The notes: a model not told the origin generated them from the sequence alone. Positions 9,975 to 20,423 are shown, numbered from the stretch's first letter. The stretch is DNA of 64,000 bases from Naumovozyma dairenensis CBS 421 (GCF_000227115.2 NC_016484.1:372001-436000); one strand, 5' to 3'. Translations and numbers: made by a program.

Positions 9975-11600
9975 TTAAGTAACTATCTCCACTTTCGCAG
10001 TCCAACTGGATGGATCATTTGTAGTAAATAATTGATCTAACGCATCAATCAAATGAACATGGAAGCTTCCGCTACCGCGACAATTCAAGGAAGCCAATTT
10101 ACCGGCAGATTTGTAAAGAAGGACGGCACTTACAACTGCATTGAAGGCAATCCCATTTGGGGATAGACCACCCACTAATGCAGCAATCGCGGTACCTAAG
10201 GAACATCCACTTGCAGTAATTTTCTCCATCAATGGGATAGGCCCGTCTTCAATCATGACACATGGGATATCATTGGCAGAAAGCTCACCAACACCATGGC
10301 CTAGTCTGTAAGAACTGGACATGGTACCATCAGCAATGAAATCATATTCACCAGTACAAACGGCGATCGTTTTGTATGTAAACGCAACTAGTCTTGTGGC
10401 ACGAGCTAACAAAGCTTTATCAACTTTATCATCCCCGGCATCTACACCCCTCATTTTACCTTGATTCAATTTAGCTAAGGATAAGATCTCACCTGAGTTC
10501 CCCTTGATACAGGTGTATTGACCATATTGTAACAATGTATTATTTAATGTTAGTCTTGTTTGAGTAGCGCTATATCCAACAGGATCGAAGATGATTGGTC
10601 TTTTCCTTTCATTGTAAGCTCTGACAGCTTCTTTCAGAGCTTCCACTGGTGCTACACTACCAGTATTGAGCAACAGAGCGGCATTTGGTACGCTTGCCAA
10701 CTCATCCACTTCAGAAGGGACCTCAGACATAATTGGAGATGAGCCTAATGCTAAAGTGACATTAGCACCGAAATTTTGATGGACTTTATTAGTCATATGT
10801 TGGACCAATGGATGGTTCTTTTGTACTTGACTCAAGGTGTCTTTAATGTCCTTTGATGTAATATTTTCTTGATGGGAGAAGTCAAGTGGGATATATTCGA
10901 ATTTGGAATAATCTAATAAACCACGAAGGATTTTCGTGGAAGCGCCAGCATCATCCGAAGCCATAATATCACTGACAACAGAAATACCGTCAAGTGCTCT
11001 CTTACCATTATGACTAACACACTGATAAAGAACTCTGGGGATGTTATTTGGGTGCAGACCACCGATAGCAACAGTTCTACACCAAGTAGCCTGTGTCGTT
11101 TCTAGAGCATTCAATATGTCGATAACACCAGTTGGACCCATTGGGGATTTTCTTGGATTCTTCTTTGTTTCGGTAGGGAAAACCATACCAATACCTATAT
11201 AGTCAACCATATCGGTTCCCCATTGAGCCAACGTTTCCACTTCACTTGTCTTGCCAACACTCCACCCAACAATCTTATCAGGGCCCAATAATTGTCTAAC
11301 CATTGGAATTGGCATATCGGATTGTCCCACATGGACACCATCAGCGTCTATAGCTAAAGCGACATCAATACGATCATTAATAATCAATGGAACGTCGTAA
11401 GCTTTACATAGTTTTTGAACAGCTATAGCTTCTTCAATGAAAATTTTGGTATCAGTATCCTTTTCCCTTAGCTGAACTAATGTGACACCATTTTTTAAAC
11501 CTGCCTCCACCTGAGAATATAGAGTGGTGCCTTCTGGCAACATGGTAGAGTCAGTTACCAGATATAAGGAATAATCAACTTTATCTTTTGGGAAAACCAT
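9975..11600 (-). CDS. THI6: Thi6 bifunctional thiamine-phosphate synthase / hydroxyethylthiazole kinase
   Basis: The 541-residue enzyme fuses two steps of thiamine synthesis, as in S. cerevisiae (540). Residues 1 to about 240 form the ThiE-type TIM barrel that joins hydroxymethylpyrimidine diphosphate and thiazole phosphate: QLREKD is at 43-48, HVGQSDMP at 90-97 and the glycine-rich phosphate site VAIGG at 177-181. Residues from about 250 form the ThiM-type kinase: HQNFGANVTLALGSSP at 274-289, KGNSGEI at 366-372 and ASGCSLGT at 463-470, with the catalytic Cys466. In yeast the N-terminal domain also processes the kinase product. It is divergent from LEA1 across 367 bp, as in S. cerevisiae YPL214C/YPL213W. 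No thiamine-response element was identified with certainty. Confidence 0.97.
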   Translation of the reverse strand: MVFPKDKVDYSLYLVTDSTMLPEGTTLYSQVEAGLKNGVTLVQLREKDTDTKIFIEEAIAVQKLCKAYDVPLIINDRIDVALAIDADGVHVGQSDMPIPMVRQLLGPDKIVGWSVGKTSEVETLAQWGTDMVDYIGIGMVFPTETKKNPRKSPMGPTGVIDILNALETTQATWCRTVAIGGLHPNNIPRVLYQCVSHNGKRALDGISVVSDIMASDDAGASTKILRGLLDYSKFEYIPLDFSHQENITSKDIKDTLSQVQKNHPLVQHMTNKVHQNFGANVTLALGSSPIMSEVPSEVDELASVPNAALLLNTGSVAPVEALKEAVRAYNERKRPIIFDPVGYSATQTRLTLNNTLLQYGQYTCIKGNSGEILSLAKLNQGKMRGVDAGDDKVDKALLARATRLVAFTYKTIAVCTGEYDFIADGTMSSSYRLGHGVGELSANDIPCVMIEDGPIPLMEKITASGCSLGTAIAALVGGLSPNGIAFNAVVSAVLLYKSAGKLASLNCRGSGSFHVHLIDALDQLFTTNDPSSWTAKVEIVT

Positions 11601-11707
11601 TATTTTTTTTCTTGTATGTTTGCCTGTTCGTTATTTTGCAAAACAAAGGCCTACTAGAGTCTTAAATAAGCAAATTGTTTAGTTAAATAAATAAGGTGCA
11701 ATTACAT

Positions 11708-11710
<3 letters not shown>

Positions 11711-11738
<28 letters not shown>
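11711..11738. repeat. (AT)n tract in the THI6/LEA1 divergent promoter
   Basis: An uninterrupted run of alternating A and T spans about 28 bp within the 367-bp spacer shared by THI6 and LEA1. Such tracts are nucleosome-poor and common in yeast promoters. Nothing else recognisable lies in 11601-11967. Confidence 0.85.
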
Positions 11739-11967
11739 GGTTTTATAAAAAGAAAGCCATTGTTTCTTCATAAGAAGGCTAGTCATCACCTCGATGGAAT
11801 GTTTTTCAGCTCTTAAAGTTACCGGGAATATTTCAAAATTTACAAACTGGGCACTGAAAAATATTCACATTGAAAACTAGCAAGGCATAACATGATGATT
11901 AAAAGAAACAAAACGCATTGAATCGAGGAAAATTCAAAGGAATACCAGTGAGATAAACCCCCAAACT

Positions 11968-12726
11968 ATGAAGTTCACACCAAGTTTGATAATAGATGCC
12001 CCTTCGTACCAAGTAGACCATTTCGATGGTAGATATGATACAGATAAATGCGTAATATTGCGAGATTTACAGTTAGAAACAGATTCAGAATCCATGCCTT
12101 CAAGTCTTAAACAATTATCACCTTCTACCAACGTATTAGATCTGACCAATAATGATCTCTTTAACATACCGTGGAATGTAAAGAATTTTAAATGGTTGCA
12201 TACTTTACTTTTATCTAGGAATAGAATTATTAATATTGATGGATCACTACTTCCATGTAATTTAGAGAATTTGGTTCTAGCAAATAATGGAATATCTGAA
12301 TTACAAGAATTGGATGGGTTAAGTAAAGCACCTAAATCATTGAAGAATTTGACTTTAAAGGGGAATCCAATTTGTCATTTGAATGGGTATAGAGAATATG
12401 TTTTGAAATTATTACCAAATTTAATGACATTGGATTTCACACGTGTTACTCCTGAAGAGAGAAAGGAAATACTCAAGATTAATAAAGAGGCAAAGAAAAT
12501 AGGAGGAGATCTTGCTACAGCGACGACAACGAAACATAAGGAACGACTTACGAATAGAATATCGAAAAATGGACGTCAAAATAGAGATAAATCTATTGAA
12601 ATGATGACGCTAGTAGTGAGTAAGATGACAGATGAGAAGAAGAAAGAACTTAAAAAACAGTTAGCTGAAGCAACTTCATTGGATGAGATAGCAAGACTAG
12701 AAAAGATATTGTCAGGAGGTGTCTGA
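11968..12726 (+). CDS. LEA1: Lea1, U2 snRNP A' leucine-rich-repeat protein
   Basis: The 252-residue protein is the yeast U2A' homologue, which with Msl1 (U2B'') binds stem-loop IV of U2 snRNA. It starts MKFTPSLIIDAPSY. Leucine-rich repeats occupy about 35-150 (VLDLTNNDLFNIPWN, TLLLSRNRIINIDG, NLVLANNGISEL, NLTLKGNPI), closed by an LRR-cap segment near YVLKLLPNLMTLDFTRV. The tail after residue 165 is charged and helical. S. cerevisiae Lea1 is 238 residues. Gene order THI6-LEA1 is conserved; PUS1 follows in S. cerevisiae, but here a reductase gene intervenes. Confidence 0.95.
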   Translation: MKFTPSLIIDAPSYQVDHFDGRYDTDKCVILRDLQLETDSESMPSSLKQLSPSTNVLDLTNNDLFNIPWNVKNFKWLHTLLLSRNRIINIDGSLLPCNLENLVLANNGISELQELDGLSKAPKSLKNLTLKGNPICHLNGYREYVLKLLPNLMTLDFTRVTPEERKEILKINKEAKKIGGDLATATTTKHKERLTNRISKNGRQNRDKSIEMMTLVVSKMTDEKKKELKKQLAEATSLDEIARLEKILSGGV

Positions 12727-13931
12727 AAATGATGAGGAATGTAAATATTTCAGATGGGATAGTTTTAATCTTACAATACTATTGTTTACTTTCTAATGCG
12801 ACATCTTACCACTAAATATCGTTGTCAAACCGCTTTGAAAGTAGACGCCTCAAACTATTGTATCATAGTATTCATCATCTATTTCAACTATCACTTGTCA
12901 TTGGATACTGGTTTTTATAGGGGGAAAAGCATAGACCGTAGTAATGATTTGAAGTTCCATGAAGTTTCCAATACTTTCCTCGCAAAGGTATTCTCCAACA
13001 AGGCAACGGGTTAAGGAAGATGAATTTCTCGATACTGTCACACAATTACAAAGTAAATGTCGAGGTATATTGCTTTTTTTTACATATGCAAGATATTTGT
13101 TGAAATAGAAGATATGTGATTAAGAGGCTAATAGATCTTTTATGGAACACAGATGGATAGATTCATAGGAACCTGGAATTTCTTTAGATAGCATTATAGG
13201 TACGTATTGAAGCTCACTAACTACCAATTGCTCTACGTACATAAATCTGTGTAAACGCCATCAGTATGAGGAATCGTAAGAAACCATTCTTTTGTAACAC
13301 GACTATATACTCAGAATACAGTCATCTATTAGCATGTTTGGCTGTGACGCCCACAACGGACAGCTACCCACGGTCCGCGGCCCACGGTCCGTGGCCCACG
13401 GAGAATACTGAGTTATGTGTGTATGTGTACTTTTTCCCGTGGGACGACGCTAGCCGTGGAGGTGGGGGGTAAACAAAGAGACAACCCCCTTCCCCCCCCC
13501 CCAAATTATATTGTCTATTTTATTTTGTTTGACATTCAAAGAGCTGTTGTTACTATACATACAATCAATGTAATGCTCCACCATGGTAAAAGCATGGCAT
13601 AGTATGCTTATTTGAATTAAATGAGTATCGGTATCGGACCTTACGTAAGCCTGTTGGTCCTTTAAGACCACCATATTGAACTGTTTACATAGGAAAATGT
13701 GATCGATCTTGATAGAATAGCATAGAATACTCTCGGATGTGCGACGGCTTTCCCTTATCGAAGGACTTTCAAGAAACATTCGTTCTGCTTTCTTGATATA
13801 AAAGGAATGCCAATACTTTCATAATTTACGAATAGGACTCTAGATGTTCCAAATGTCTTCTGTATAGTTTGTATCTAAACTCCATATAACGGTATATATT
13901 AAAGCCATATCTTACGTATCAAATCAAGAAA
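12727..13931. other. LEA1-reductase spacer, no gene seen
   Basis: This 1.2-kb spacer holds the LEA1 3' region and the promoter of the reductase gene. The only structured element is a GC-rich 14-bp tandem repeat at 13367-13401, listed separately. A poly(C) run (about 13491-13501) is also present. Open frames of 60-110 codons occur on both strands, but they overlap each other, include the low-complexity tracts and resemble nothing known. Confidence 0.5.
13367..13401. repeat. GC-rich 14-bp tandem repeat with internal palindrome (2.5 copies)
   Basis: The unit CCCACGGTCCGYGG is present at 13367-13380 and 13381-13394, followed by a half unit CCCACGG (13395-13401). The second unit contains the inverted repeat CCACGG-T-CCGTGG. 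A related CCCGTGGG lies near 13437-13444 and CCGTGG near 13453. The block stands out sharply from the AT-rich surroundings. It may be a cluster of binding sites for a zinc-cluster factor controlling the downstream reductase, but that is inference. Confidence 0.7.
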
Positions 13932-14948
13932 ATGACACCAAAAGAAAGAGGGACTGTATTTGTTTCAGGTGCTACTGGATTTATCGCTCTTCATATCATC
14001 AATAATCTATTACAACAAGGTTATAAAGTAATTGGATCCGCCAGATCTCAAGAAAAAGTGGATCATTTATTGGAATTGTTTAACAATAATCCATCTCTTT
14101 CACTGGAAATTGTACCAAATATCGATAACCCAGAGGCATTTGATGACGTATTCAAGAAATATGGTAATGAAATTAAAGTAGTGTTACACGCTGCTTCACC
14201 AATACCACGTCCAAGCACCGATTATGAAAAGGAATACTTGATCCCTGCTGTGGAAGGTGTAAAATCAATCTTAAATGCGGTCAAGAAATATGCTGCAAAT
14301 TCAGTGGAAAGAGTAATATTGACATCCTCAGCTGCTGCTGCTCAGAACTCGACAGATGTTGTGAGTGAAGAATCCTGGAATGATGCTACTTGGAAAGGTT
14401 GCCAAACTGATTCATGGAATGCTTATGCGGGTTCTAAGACCTTTGCTGAAAGGGCTGCCTGGGAATTCATGGAGGAAAATAAGAATGTTATTAAATTTAC
14501 ATTGACCACTGTTAACCCTGTTTATACGTTGGGTCCGCAGGCATTCTCTGATAAGAAATTTGCATCTACTTCCGCTTATATCGAACAAATTATCAGTTCT
14601 ACTGAAGATAATATCACACCAAAAATAGCATTTTGGTTTGTCGATGTTAGGGATGTTGCTAAGGCTCATATCTTGGCATTCCAAAATGACAATTTGGTTG
14701 GGAAAAGATTGCTTCTTGCCGCAGATACTTTTTCTTATCAGGATGTTTTGAATATTGCTAATGAAGATTTTAAAGAACTGAATGGTAAGATTCCAATTGG
14801 AGAACCTGAAAAGGCCGACGCTTTAACTAAGGAAAACAAAGGTTTGTTAGATAACCATAAGACTAAAGAACTGTTAGGTTTCGAATTCATTGGTTTAAGA
14901 CAGTGTGTCGATGATAGTATCAAACAAATCTTAGAAGTTAAGCACTAG
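13932..14948 (+). CDS. Gre2/Ari1-type NADPH-dependent aldehyde/ketone reductase
   Basis: The 338-residue protein is an extended short-chain dehydrogenase of the yeast GRE2/ARI1/YDR541C/YGL039W group, cytosolic enzymes that reduce methylglyoxal and other aldehydes and ketones. The Rossmann motif is VSGATGFIALHI (11-22), followed by the NADPH-specifying SARSQEK (36-42). The catalytic Tyr-Lys pair is in YAGSK (after NA, near 165-169), and the serine is in LTSSAA. A conserved NPVYTLGPQ block follows. Which of the four S. cerevisiae paralogues is closest cannot be settled by eye. No such gene stands between LEA1 and PUS1 in S. cerevisiae, so it was inserted here or lost there. It has eight N-terminal residues more than Gre2. 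The GC-rich repeat upstream may be part of its promoter. Confidence 0.9.
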   Translation: MTPKERGTVFVSGATGFIALHIINNLLQQGYKVIGSARSQEKVDHLLELFNNNPSLSLEIVPNIDNPEAFDDVFKKYGNEIKVVLHAASPIPRPSTDYEKEYLIPAVEGVKSILNAVKKYAANSVERVILTSSAAAAQNSTDVVSEESWNDATWKGCQTDSWNAYAGSKTFAERAAWEFMEENKNVIKFTLTTVNPVYTLGPQAFSDKKFASTSAYIEQIISSTEDNITPKIAFWFVDVRDVAKAHILAFQNDNLVGKRLLLAADTFSYQDVLNIANEDFKELNGKIPIGEPEKADALTKENKGLLDNHKTKELLGFEFIGLRQCVDDSIKQILEVKH

Positions 14949-15138
14949 TGCCTGGTAAATTAAAAGCTGGTAGTAATTTAATAACAGTTTGCATCACTTT
15001 CTATACGTCTTAGAATGTTGGATTAATGATGTATTGAATATGAGTTGAACTACTTAAATATTTTTTTTCTATGCTGAGGTATGTATATATGTACAATTCA
15101 GATATAACTCTATAATGAAAATCATTTCAACCCTTCCT

Positions 15139-16785
15139 CTATTGCACGCAAGCTTTTTCTTCAGTTTCCGCAGTTGCTGCTAGCTGAACTTCTGATTCGC
15201 TTTTAGAAGTAACAACATCTGCATCATTTGCCGTCCCATTAGCAAGTTTCTTTTCTTTCTTTGTAGGTTCAGGTGTTATTTCTGGGATTCCTCTGGCAGT
15301 TAAAAATTCGAAGATACTTTTTTGAACAGCTGCGCCCGTTTTATCAGCTGTTTCTTCACCTTGAGCGCCAGTAACTTTATTAAAACTATCAATGTAACTG
15401 AAAAATGCATTGAATACATTTTCATCAACTTCTTCTTTGTAAATCTTATCATAGATATGTTTCATCTTAAACGCATCAATTTCATCTTGATATTTACTGA
15501 AATCGATGGCTTTATAACCAAATTTCTCTAATCTAGTATTATAACCTTCAAAAACTGGAGCTTCAAGCAGTAACCCTAAAGCAGGTGCTTTGGGAATATT
15601 GAGTTTTTGTACACCATATGCTTGATTAATACGATCCACTGGAGATCCACAACGTGTCACTAAAGTAGCCATAGAAATCATTTTACGGATTTGATGTAAC
15701 ATAAATGATTGACCATGAATTTTAATGGAGACCCATTCTGTCTTCGCATCACCAATGACAAACGGGTCAGATACTTTAATCTCTTTCATAAATCTAATAG
15801 CACTTGGATCTTTAAACTCTTTACCTAACGTGAAATTATGGAAATTATGAGCCCCTAAGTATTGTTCCATTGATGAACGGAACTTGGTCAATTTTTCCTG
15901 CGATATACGATATTTCCTACGATGAGCGTTTTCTAATTGTTTATATTTCTTCACTTTCAAATAAAGCCCTTCAGAATCTAAAAATTCATCCTTTGGTGGT
16001 GGAGTATATGATTTAATAGCTTCAATTTCTTCAGGTGTGAATGTTTCATCTATTTCCTTTTGAAGATTCTCCCAGAAAGTTTTGGACTCCATATCATCAT
16101 CTAAAACACCTGGTAATTCAATCCTACTTTCTTCAATATCATTATAAAGAATAGAACCTGGTTTAGGACCAATCAATGAATAGGTTGGTAACAAATATTC
16201 GTACCAACGAGAACTACACATCTTTCTACAATCAAACGCTTTGTTGACACGCTCAATATCCCAAACACGAACGCCTTCAGGTAATTGTTCATTGATTTTG
16301 GATTTAATTTCTGGATCTTCAATGATCATTTTCAAAGATATTAAATTCCCACCTGCATGAACACCTTTATCAGTTCTAGCAGATCTCATAAACCCATTCT
16401 TCTTCAAATCATTAGAGTTCGCTTTAGATATAGCGCCGGCATCTACAAATGCCTTAAAAAGCGTAGCTTCGATAGTTGGATTTGGAGGATTATATTGCAT
16501 ACCATGGTATCCAGTTCCACAATAACCAATCATAACAGCAACTTTCCTCTTTGGTAATCTTTTCTCCTTTGGGATGGCATTACCGTCTGCATCTAATTGC
16601 GGACTTCTTGTATCGACACGTGGTTTCTTTGAAACAGGACCGTTGTCTTTTGCGTTCTTGTCCCCATCATAGTCTGCCTTACGTGCTTTGGTCCATTTTT
16701 CTTGTTGTCCTCTCTTGACAGATTCGTCGGTTTCTGCATCATCGTATGATGGCCTTAAATTTTCTTCAGGGATTTTAGACGCCAT
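15139..16785 (-). CDS. PUS1: Pus1 tRNA pseudouridine synthase
   Basis: The 548-residue nuclear enzyme (S. cerevisiae 544) makes pseudouridine at several tRNA positions, including 27, 28, 34 and 36 and U2 snRNA position 44 in yeast. It is a TruA-family synthase: VAVMIGYCGTGYHGMQYN is at 82-99, and RTDKGVHA at 137-144 carries the catalytic Asp139. HNFHNFT and the basic HQIRKMI block of the family follow in the C-terminal half. A lysine-rich N-terminus (about 23-80) fits nuclear import, and the final 60 residues are a low-complexity tail. It is the positional counterpart of YPL212C and divergent from NIP7 as in S. cerevisiae. Confidence 0.96.
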   Translation of the reverse strand: MASKIPEENLRPSYDDAETDESVKRGQQEKWTKARKADYDGDKNAKDNGPVSKKPRVDTRSPQLDADGNAIPKEKRLPKRKVAVMIGYCGTGYHGMQYNPPNPTIEATLFKAFVDAGAISKANSNDLKKNGFMRSARTDKGVHAGGNLISLKMIIEDPEIKSKINEQLPEGVRVWDIERVNKAFDCRKMCSSRWYEYLLPTYSLIGPKPGSILYNDIEESRIELPGVLDDDMESKTFWENLQKEIDETFTPEEIEAIKSYTPPPKDEFLDSEGLYLKVKKYKQLENAHRRKYRISQEKLTKFRSSMEQYLGAHNFHNFTLGKEFKDPSAIRFMKEIKVSDPFVIGDAKTEWVSIKIHGQSFMLHQIRKMISMATLVTRCGSPVDRINQAYGVQKLNIPKAPALGLLLEAPVFEGYNTRLEKFGYKAIDFSKYQDEIDAFKMKHIYDKIYKEEVDENVFNAFFSYIDSFNKVTGAQGEETADKTGAAVQKSIFEFLTARGIPEITPEPTKKEKKLANGTANDADVVTSKSESEVQLAATAETEEKACVQ

Positions 16786-17388
16786 TTTGCTTCGAGTGTA
16801 AACTTCTTTATATGGCAGTTCTATCTAAGAAAAGAACGCAAACAGAGAGAAAGAAATAGTCTGCTTCGTTTACCGTACATTTCAATAATTTGATCCTTTA
16901 TGTTACTTCTTATTTGTTTTCTTTCAAAGATTTGAAGAGATGGCCCAATGTTCTTATTTTTTTTCAATTTTTTTTCTTTTCAGGAAAAATTTTAAACCTG
17001 GGCGGCTATTTGTTTATTTTTCCTAGTTTCCCTTTTTGGAATTTCAAATTTTTTTTCACGTGAAGAAATTATTTTTGGAATTATAGAAAACAAATTATCG
17101 TTTCGAACGAATGGAAAATTTTTGCGATGAGCTTTTCTTTATAATATTTTTCACTATTTGGTTTTACTTAATACATGAATGCTATTTTAACTTAGTTTTA
17201 TTATACAAAAGAAGAGCTTACTTCATATTCAATATTAAGACGCTTTATATATATATATATATATATTTTTATATATAACACTCGTGCATATTTAACAATT
17301 TTCTGCTTCTTTCCATCTATTTACATAGCAGCAATTCTAATAAATACTTTTTTTTTTTCATATTCTCAAGAAATACTAAAGAAGAAAG
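16786..17388. promoter_or_regulatory. PUS1/NIP7 divergent promoter with CACGTG and RRPE-PAC pair
   Basis: The spacer between divergent PUS1 and NIP7 holds an RRPE-like AAAATTTTT at 17115-17123, immediately followed by a full PAC motif GCGATGAGC at 17124-17132, about 257 bp upstream of the NIP7 ATG. This pairing is the standard signature of ribosome-biogenesis promoters and fits NIP7. An E-box CACGTG (Cbf1/Pho4-type) lies at 17057-17062. A TA-repeat tract is near 17247-17275. Confidence 0.75.
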
Positions 17389-17934
17389 ATGAGACAACTA
17401 ACAGAAGAAGAAACTAAGGTAGTATTTGAAAAATTAGCTGGTTATATCGGAAGAAATATTACATATCTAGTGGATAACAAGGAAAATCCACATGTTTTCA
17501 GATTACAAAAAGATAGAGTTTACTATGTTCCAGAACACGTTGCCAAATTGGCTACAAGTATAGCAAGACCAAATTTAATGTCAGTGGGGATTTGTCTTGG
17601 GAAATTTACCAAAACTGGGAAATTTAGATTACATATAACTTCGTTGACTGTATTAGCTTCTCATGCTAAATATAAAATCTGGATTAAGCCAAATGGTGAA
17701 ATGCCATTCTTATATGGTAATCATGTGTTGAAGGCTCATGTAGGGAAAATGTCCGATGATATCCCAGAACATGCTGGTGTAATTATATTTGCCATGAATG
17801 ATACTCCTTTGGGATTCGGTGTGAGCGCAAAGAGTACTTCCGAATCGAGAAATTTACCTCCAACTTCCATCGTTGCATTTAGACAAGCTGATATTGGTGA
17901 ATACTTGAGAGATGAAGACACTTTATTCACATAG
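17389..17934 (+). CDS. NIP7: Nip7, 60S ribosomal subunit biogenesis factor
   Basis: The 181-residue protein has exactly the S. cerevisiae length and is almost identical to it in sequence (MRQLTEEETKVVFEKLAGYI at the start, GEYLRDEDTLFT at the end). Nip7 binds pre-60S particles through its C-terminal PUA domain (about 95-170, including IWIKPNGEMPFLYGNHVLK) and is needed for 27S pre-rRNA processing and 60S export. The N-terminal domain (1-90) is the family-specific alpha/beta fold. Promoter PAC/RRPE elements support co-regulation with other assembly factors. Confidence 0.98.
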   Translation: MRQLTEEETKVVFEKLAGYIGRNITYLVDNKENPHVFRLQKDRVYYVPEHVAKLATSIARPNLMSVGICLGKFTKTGKFRLHITSLTVLASHAKYKIWIKPNGEMPFLYGNHVLKAHVGKMSDDIPEHAGVIIFAMNDTPLGFGVSAKSTSESRNLPPTSIVAFRQADIGEYLRDEDTLFT

Positions 17935-18125
17935 TTGAGGTCTATCATTAATATAATAATTAAATTCGTAAGTAATTAATAAAATAGAGAATACTGTACA
18001 TTAAAAATTTTGTTTTCTTACATTAAGTTTATTTCTCATTGTTTTGTTTGTTTGTTTTTTTGTAAATTAATTTACGTAGATAAATCACAATAATGATGAT
18101 AATATATTAAAGAGAGTTATCTTTC

Positions 18126-20090
18126 TTACCTACGACCCTTCTTCTTATTTTTCTTCGCATTGGATGATTTTGGCTTTGGGGTTGTTTTCTTTGAAATATC
18201 CAAAGCTTGTTCAGCTTTCTTATTTATAATACTACCTTGCGTTTGTTTAACTGCTTGGTGTTGTTGTCTTCTCTTAGGTCTATAAGTAGACCTATCTCTC
18301 AATGGAATCCATCTCTCGTTAGATGGGGGTTTAGATGATAAGTCAACATTATGGCTCTTCAAGAACTTCTTCAATTTTTGAGCTTTCCTCTTCTTATGTT
18401 TTATTAATAATTTCTCCTTGGTTATTTTATTGATTACTGTACGGTTTATCTTCTTCTTATCCGATGATAATAGTGGATCAATACCTTGAGCAATTAATGA
18501 TTCCACGTCAACATTAGAGACTATTTCGGCACCTTTATTAATATCAAATGACTCATTAGATAAGAAATCCTTGATTAAGGAAACTTTATCGTCATTATCA
18601 TTAGAATATAACGAAATTTGTCTAAATATCTTTCTTGCTTCTTTCGTAGATCCCAATGGTAGAAATTGGAACCCTACATGTGTCCAAAATGATGAATCGT
18701 CAGAGACATTAGGTTCATTAACGAAGTAGAACAGTTTTTGTAACAAACAGTACTTAGAGTTAGATCTATTCGTAATTCCATATAGTTCAAAAAGAATATA
18801 AGATAATATTTTAATAGATTCATCTAATAGGGTCGATGAAGACTTTTCCAACGATTTATTTAGGAATAATTCAGATAGTCTGATTGCATTATCCCATTGT
18901 TTTTCAACTATTAATAATTGTAAAGTCAATAATACAAACCCAATGGTACTGCCACCTGTACTACTGTTTATCATAGTTAGAGCATGATGATATGTTTTCT
19001 TAGATTGTGTCTTGTAAGTTTCCAAAGCAATATTATCGACTAATTTGGAATAATTGTGTAAAGTACGTGATAATAATGATGAATGTGGATTAAGACTATT
19101 ATTATTGAACAGTTTTAAAAACAAGTAATTACGTTGAATCATGGACCATTGTTCAAAAGTAAAATTTTGTAAATTTAAAGAGTTTGCTTTTTCAAAATTG
19201 ATGTCTCTTAAGATCAAATTAAAGTTTGTGGAATATTTAGAAAAATCAATGAATGATTGTATATTATTCTTAGCGAGTATATGGAATACACTTCCTGGTT
19301 CCACTTTGGATAATAACTCATTTAAGATATCCTTAGACTCACCTTTATTTGCCATCAATTGATACACGTATGCCAATTGTAACTGTATGGAAACGATATC
19401 ACTTTCGTATCCTTCATTTTTCGCCATGGATAATGCCTTTTCAAGTAATGATATAGATTGATCAAATTCCTCCTTGGTGGTTAAAATGATAGCTTCATTA
19501 TATAATAAATCGTATGATTCTTCACTCAATTGAGTAACTAATGGAGACAAAGTAGATAAATTGGGCTTTGTTGACAATGGAACACGCTCATTACATGCCA
19601 ATTCCAAAGTGTTATCATAGGAATTATCATCATTCGTGGATGCCAAATAATTATAAATCATATAGGATTCATCATATTGTCCATTTCTGTAACAGAATTG
19701 TGCTCTGACATGTAAAACCCCTCTTTTGGTTTGAGTCTGATTCGCCTTATTACTTTTAATTAAGTGTGATACACCATCTGGGTATCTGGAATTGAATAAC
19801 TTTTCGAATTTTTGGACTTGATTCAATTTATAATATATGTAAAGTTTTTCCAATACGACTTTGTTCCCATATTTTTCATCAATATGTTTAAATTTCTGCA
19901 AAACAGTAATAGCATGTTCGTATTTATCTTGCTTAATGATAGAAACCAGAAGATTCTTCAAGATATCACCTGGATTAGTACAGCCACTATTTAAGAGTTG
20001 TTGACAGGTTTGTTCAGCCTTTGTGTGCTCACTTTGGGCCGATTGGACACTTAATTGTGATAACAAATTAGTCAAGTTATCTTGTGCCAT
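18126..20090 (-). CDS. SRP72: Srp72, signal recognition particle core subunit
   Basis: The ATG at 20088-20090 gives 654 residues and the start MAQDNLTNLLSQLSVQ, matching the S. cerevisiae start MAKDNLTNLLSQLN; the frame runs 19 codons further upstream but without an ATG. Srp72 is the largest SRP protein, binds Srp68 and the SRP RNA, and supports co-translational targeting to the ER. The N-terminal two-thirds are TPR-like helices (for example QYDESYMIYNYLA and YDLLYNEAIILTTKEEFDQS). The basic C-terminus carries the conserved RNA-binding signature NERWIPLRDRSTYRPKRR (near residues 594-611) and ends in a lysine/arginine-rich tail. It is the counterpart of YPL210C. Confidence 0.95.
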   Translation of the reverse strand: MAQDNLTNLLSQLSVQSAQSEHTKAEQTCQQLLNSGCTNPGDILKNLLVSIIKQDKYEHAITVLQKFKHIDEKYGNKVVLEKLYIYYKLNQVQKFEKLFNSRYPDGVSHLIKSNKANQTQTKRGVLHVRAQFCYRNGQYDESYMIYNYLASTNDDNSYDNTLELACNERVPLSTKPNLSTLSPLVTQLSEESYDLLYNEAIILTTKEEFDQSISLLEKALSMAKNEGYESDIVSIQLQLAYVYQLMANKGESKDILNELLSKVEPGSVFHILAKNNIQSFIDFSKYSTNFNLILRDINFEKANSLNLQNFTFEQWSMIQRNYLFLKLFNNNSLNPHSSLLSRTLHNYSKLVDNIALETYKTQSKKTYHHALTMINSSTGGSTIGFVLLTLQLLIVEKQWDNAIRLSELFLNKSLEKSSSTLLDESIKILSYILFELYGITNRSNSKYCLLQKLFYFVNEPNVSDDSSFWTHVGFQFLPLGSTKEARKIFRQISLYSNDNDDKVSLIKDFLSNESFDINKGAEIVSNVDVESLIAQGIDPLLSSDKKKINRTVINKITKEKLLIKHKKRKAQKLKKFLKSHNVDLSSKPPSNERWIPLRDRSTYRPKRRQQHQAVKQTQGSIINKKAEQALDISKKTTPKPKSSNAKKNKKKGRR

Positions 20091-20423
20091 TATATAAATA
20101 GGATATTCGGCTTCCTTATCCTCTTTTCTAGGATATAGGTAGCACAATTCGACAATAACTAATCCAACATAACCGCTTTATCAAGATCCTCTCATTCTAA
20201 TGTTCAACAGTTTCTTTGATTGAAAGTTATCTCTAAAATAATTCTAGGCGCGACAGATCGTTTCACACGGCCAGGCGTCACAAATTAATTTTAAAATCGT
20301 TGAAGAAGTATTACAGAAGCAAAAAGAATATTATAGTATGATATTAATAGCTATTTAGAGTATAAATTGCAGGGGAAATATGTGTATATGTGGTGCTGGT
20401 AACAACAACTGGAACTGGATGGT
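20091..20423. other. IPL1-SRP72 spacer
   Basis: These 333 bp lie between the stop of IPL1 and the start of SRP72, both transcribed leftward, so they hold the IPL1 3' end and the SRP72 promoter. Apart from a GGCGCG patch near 20247-20252, I see no recognisable element. Confidence 0.4.
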
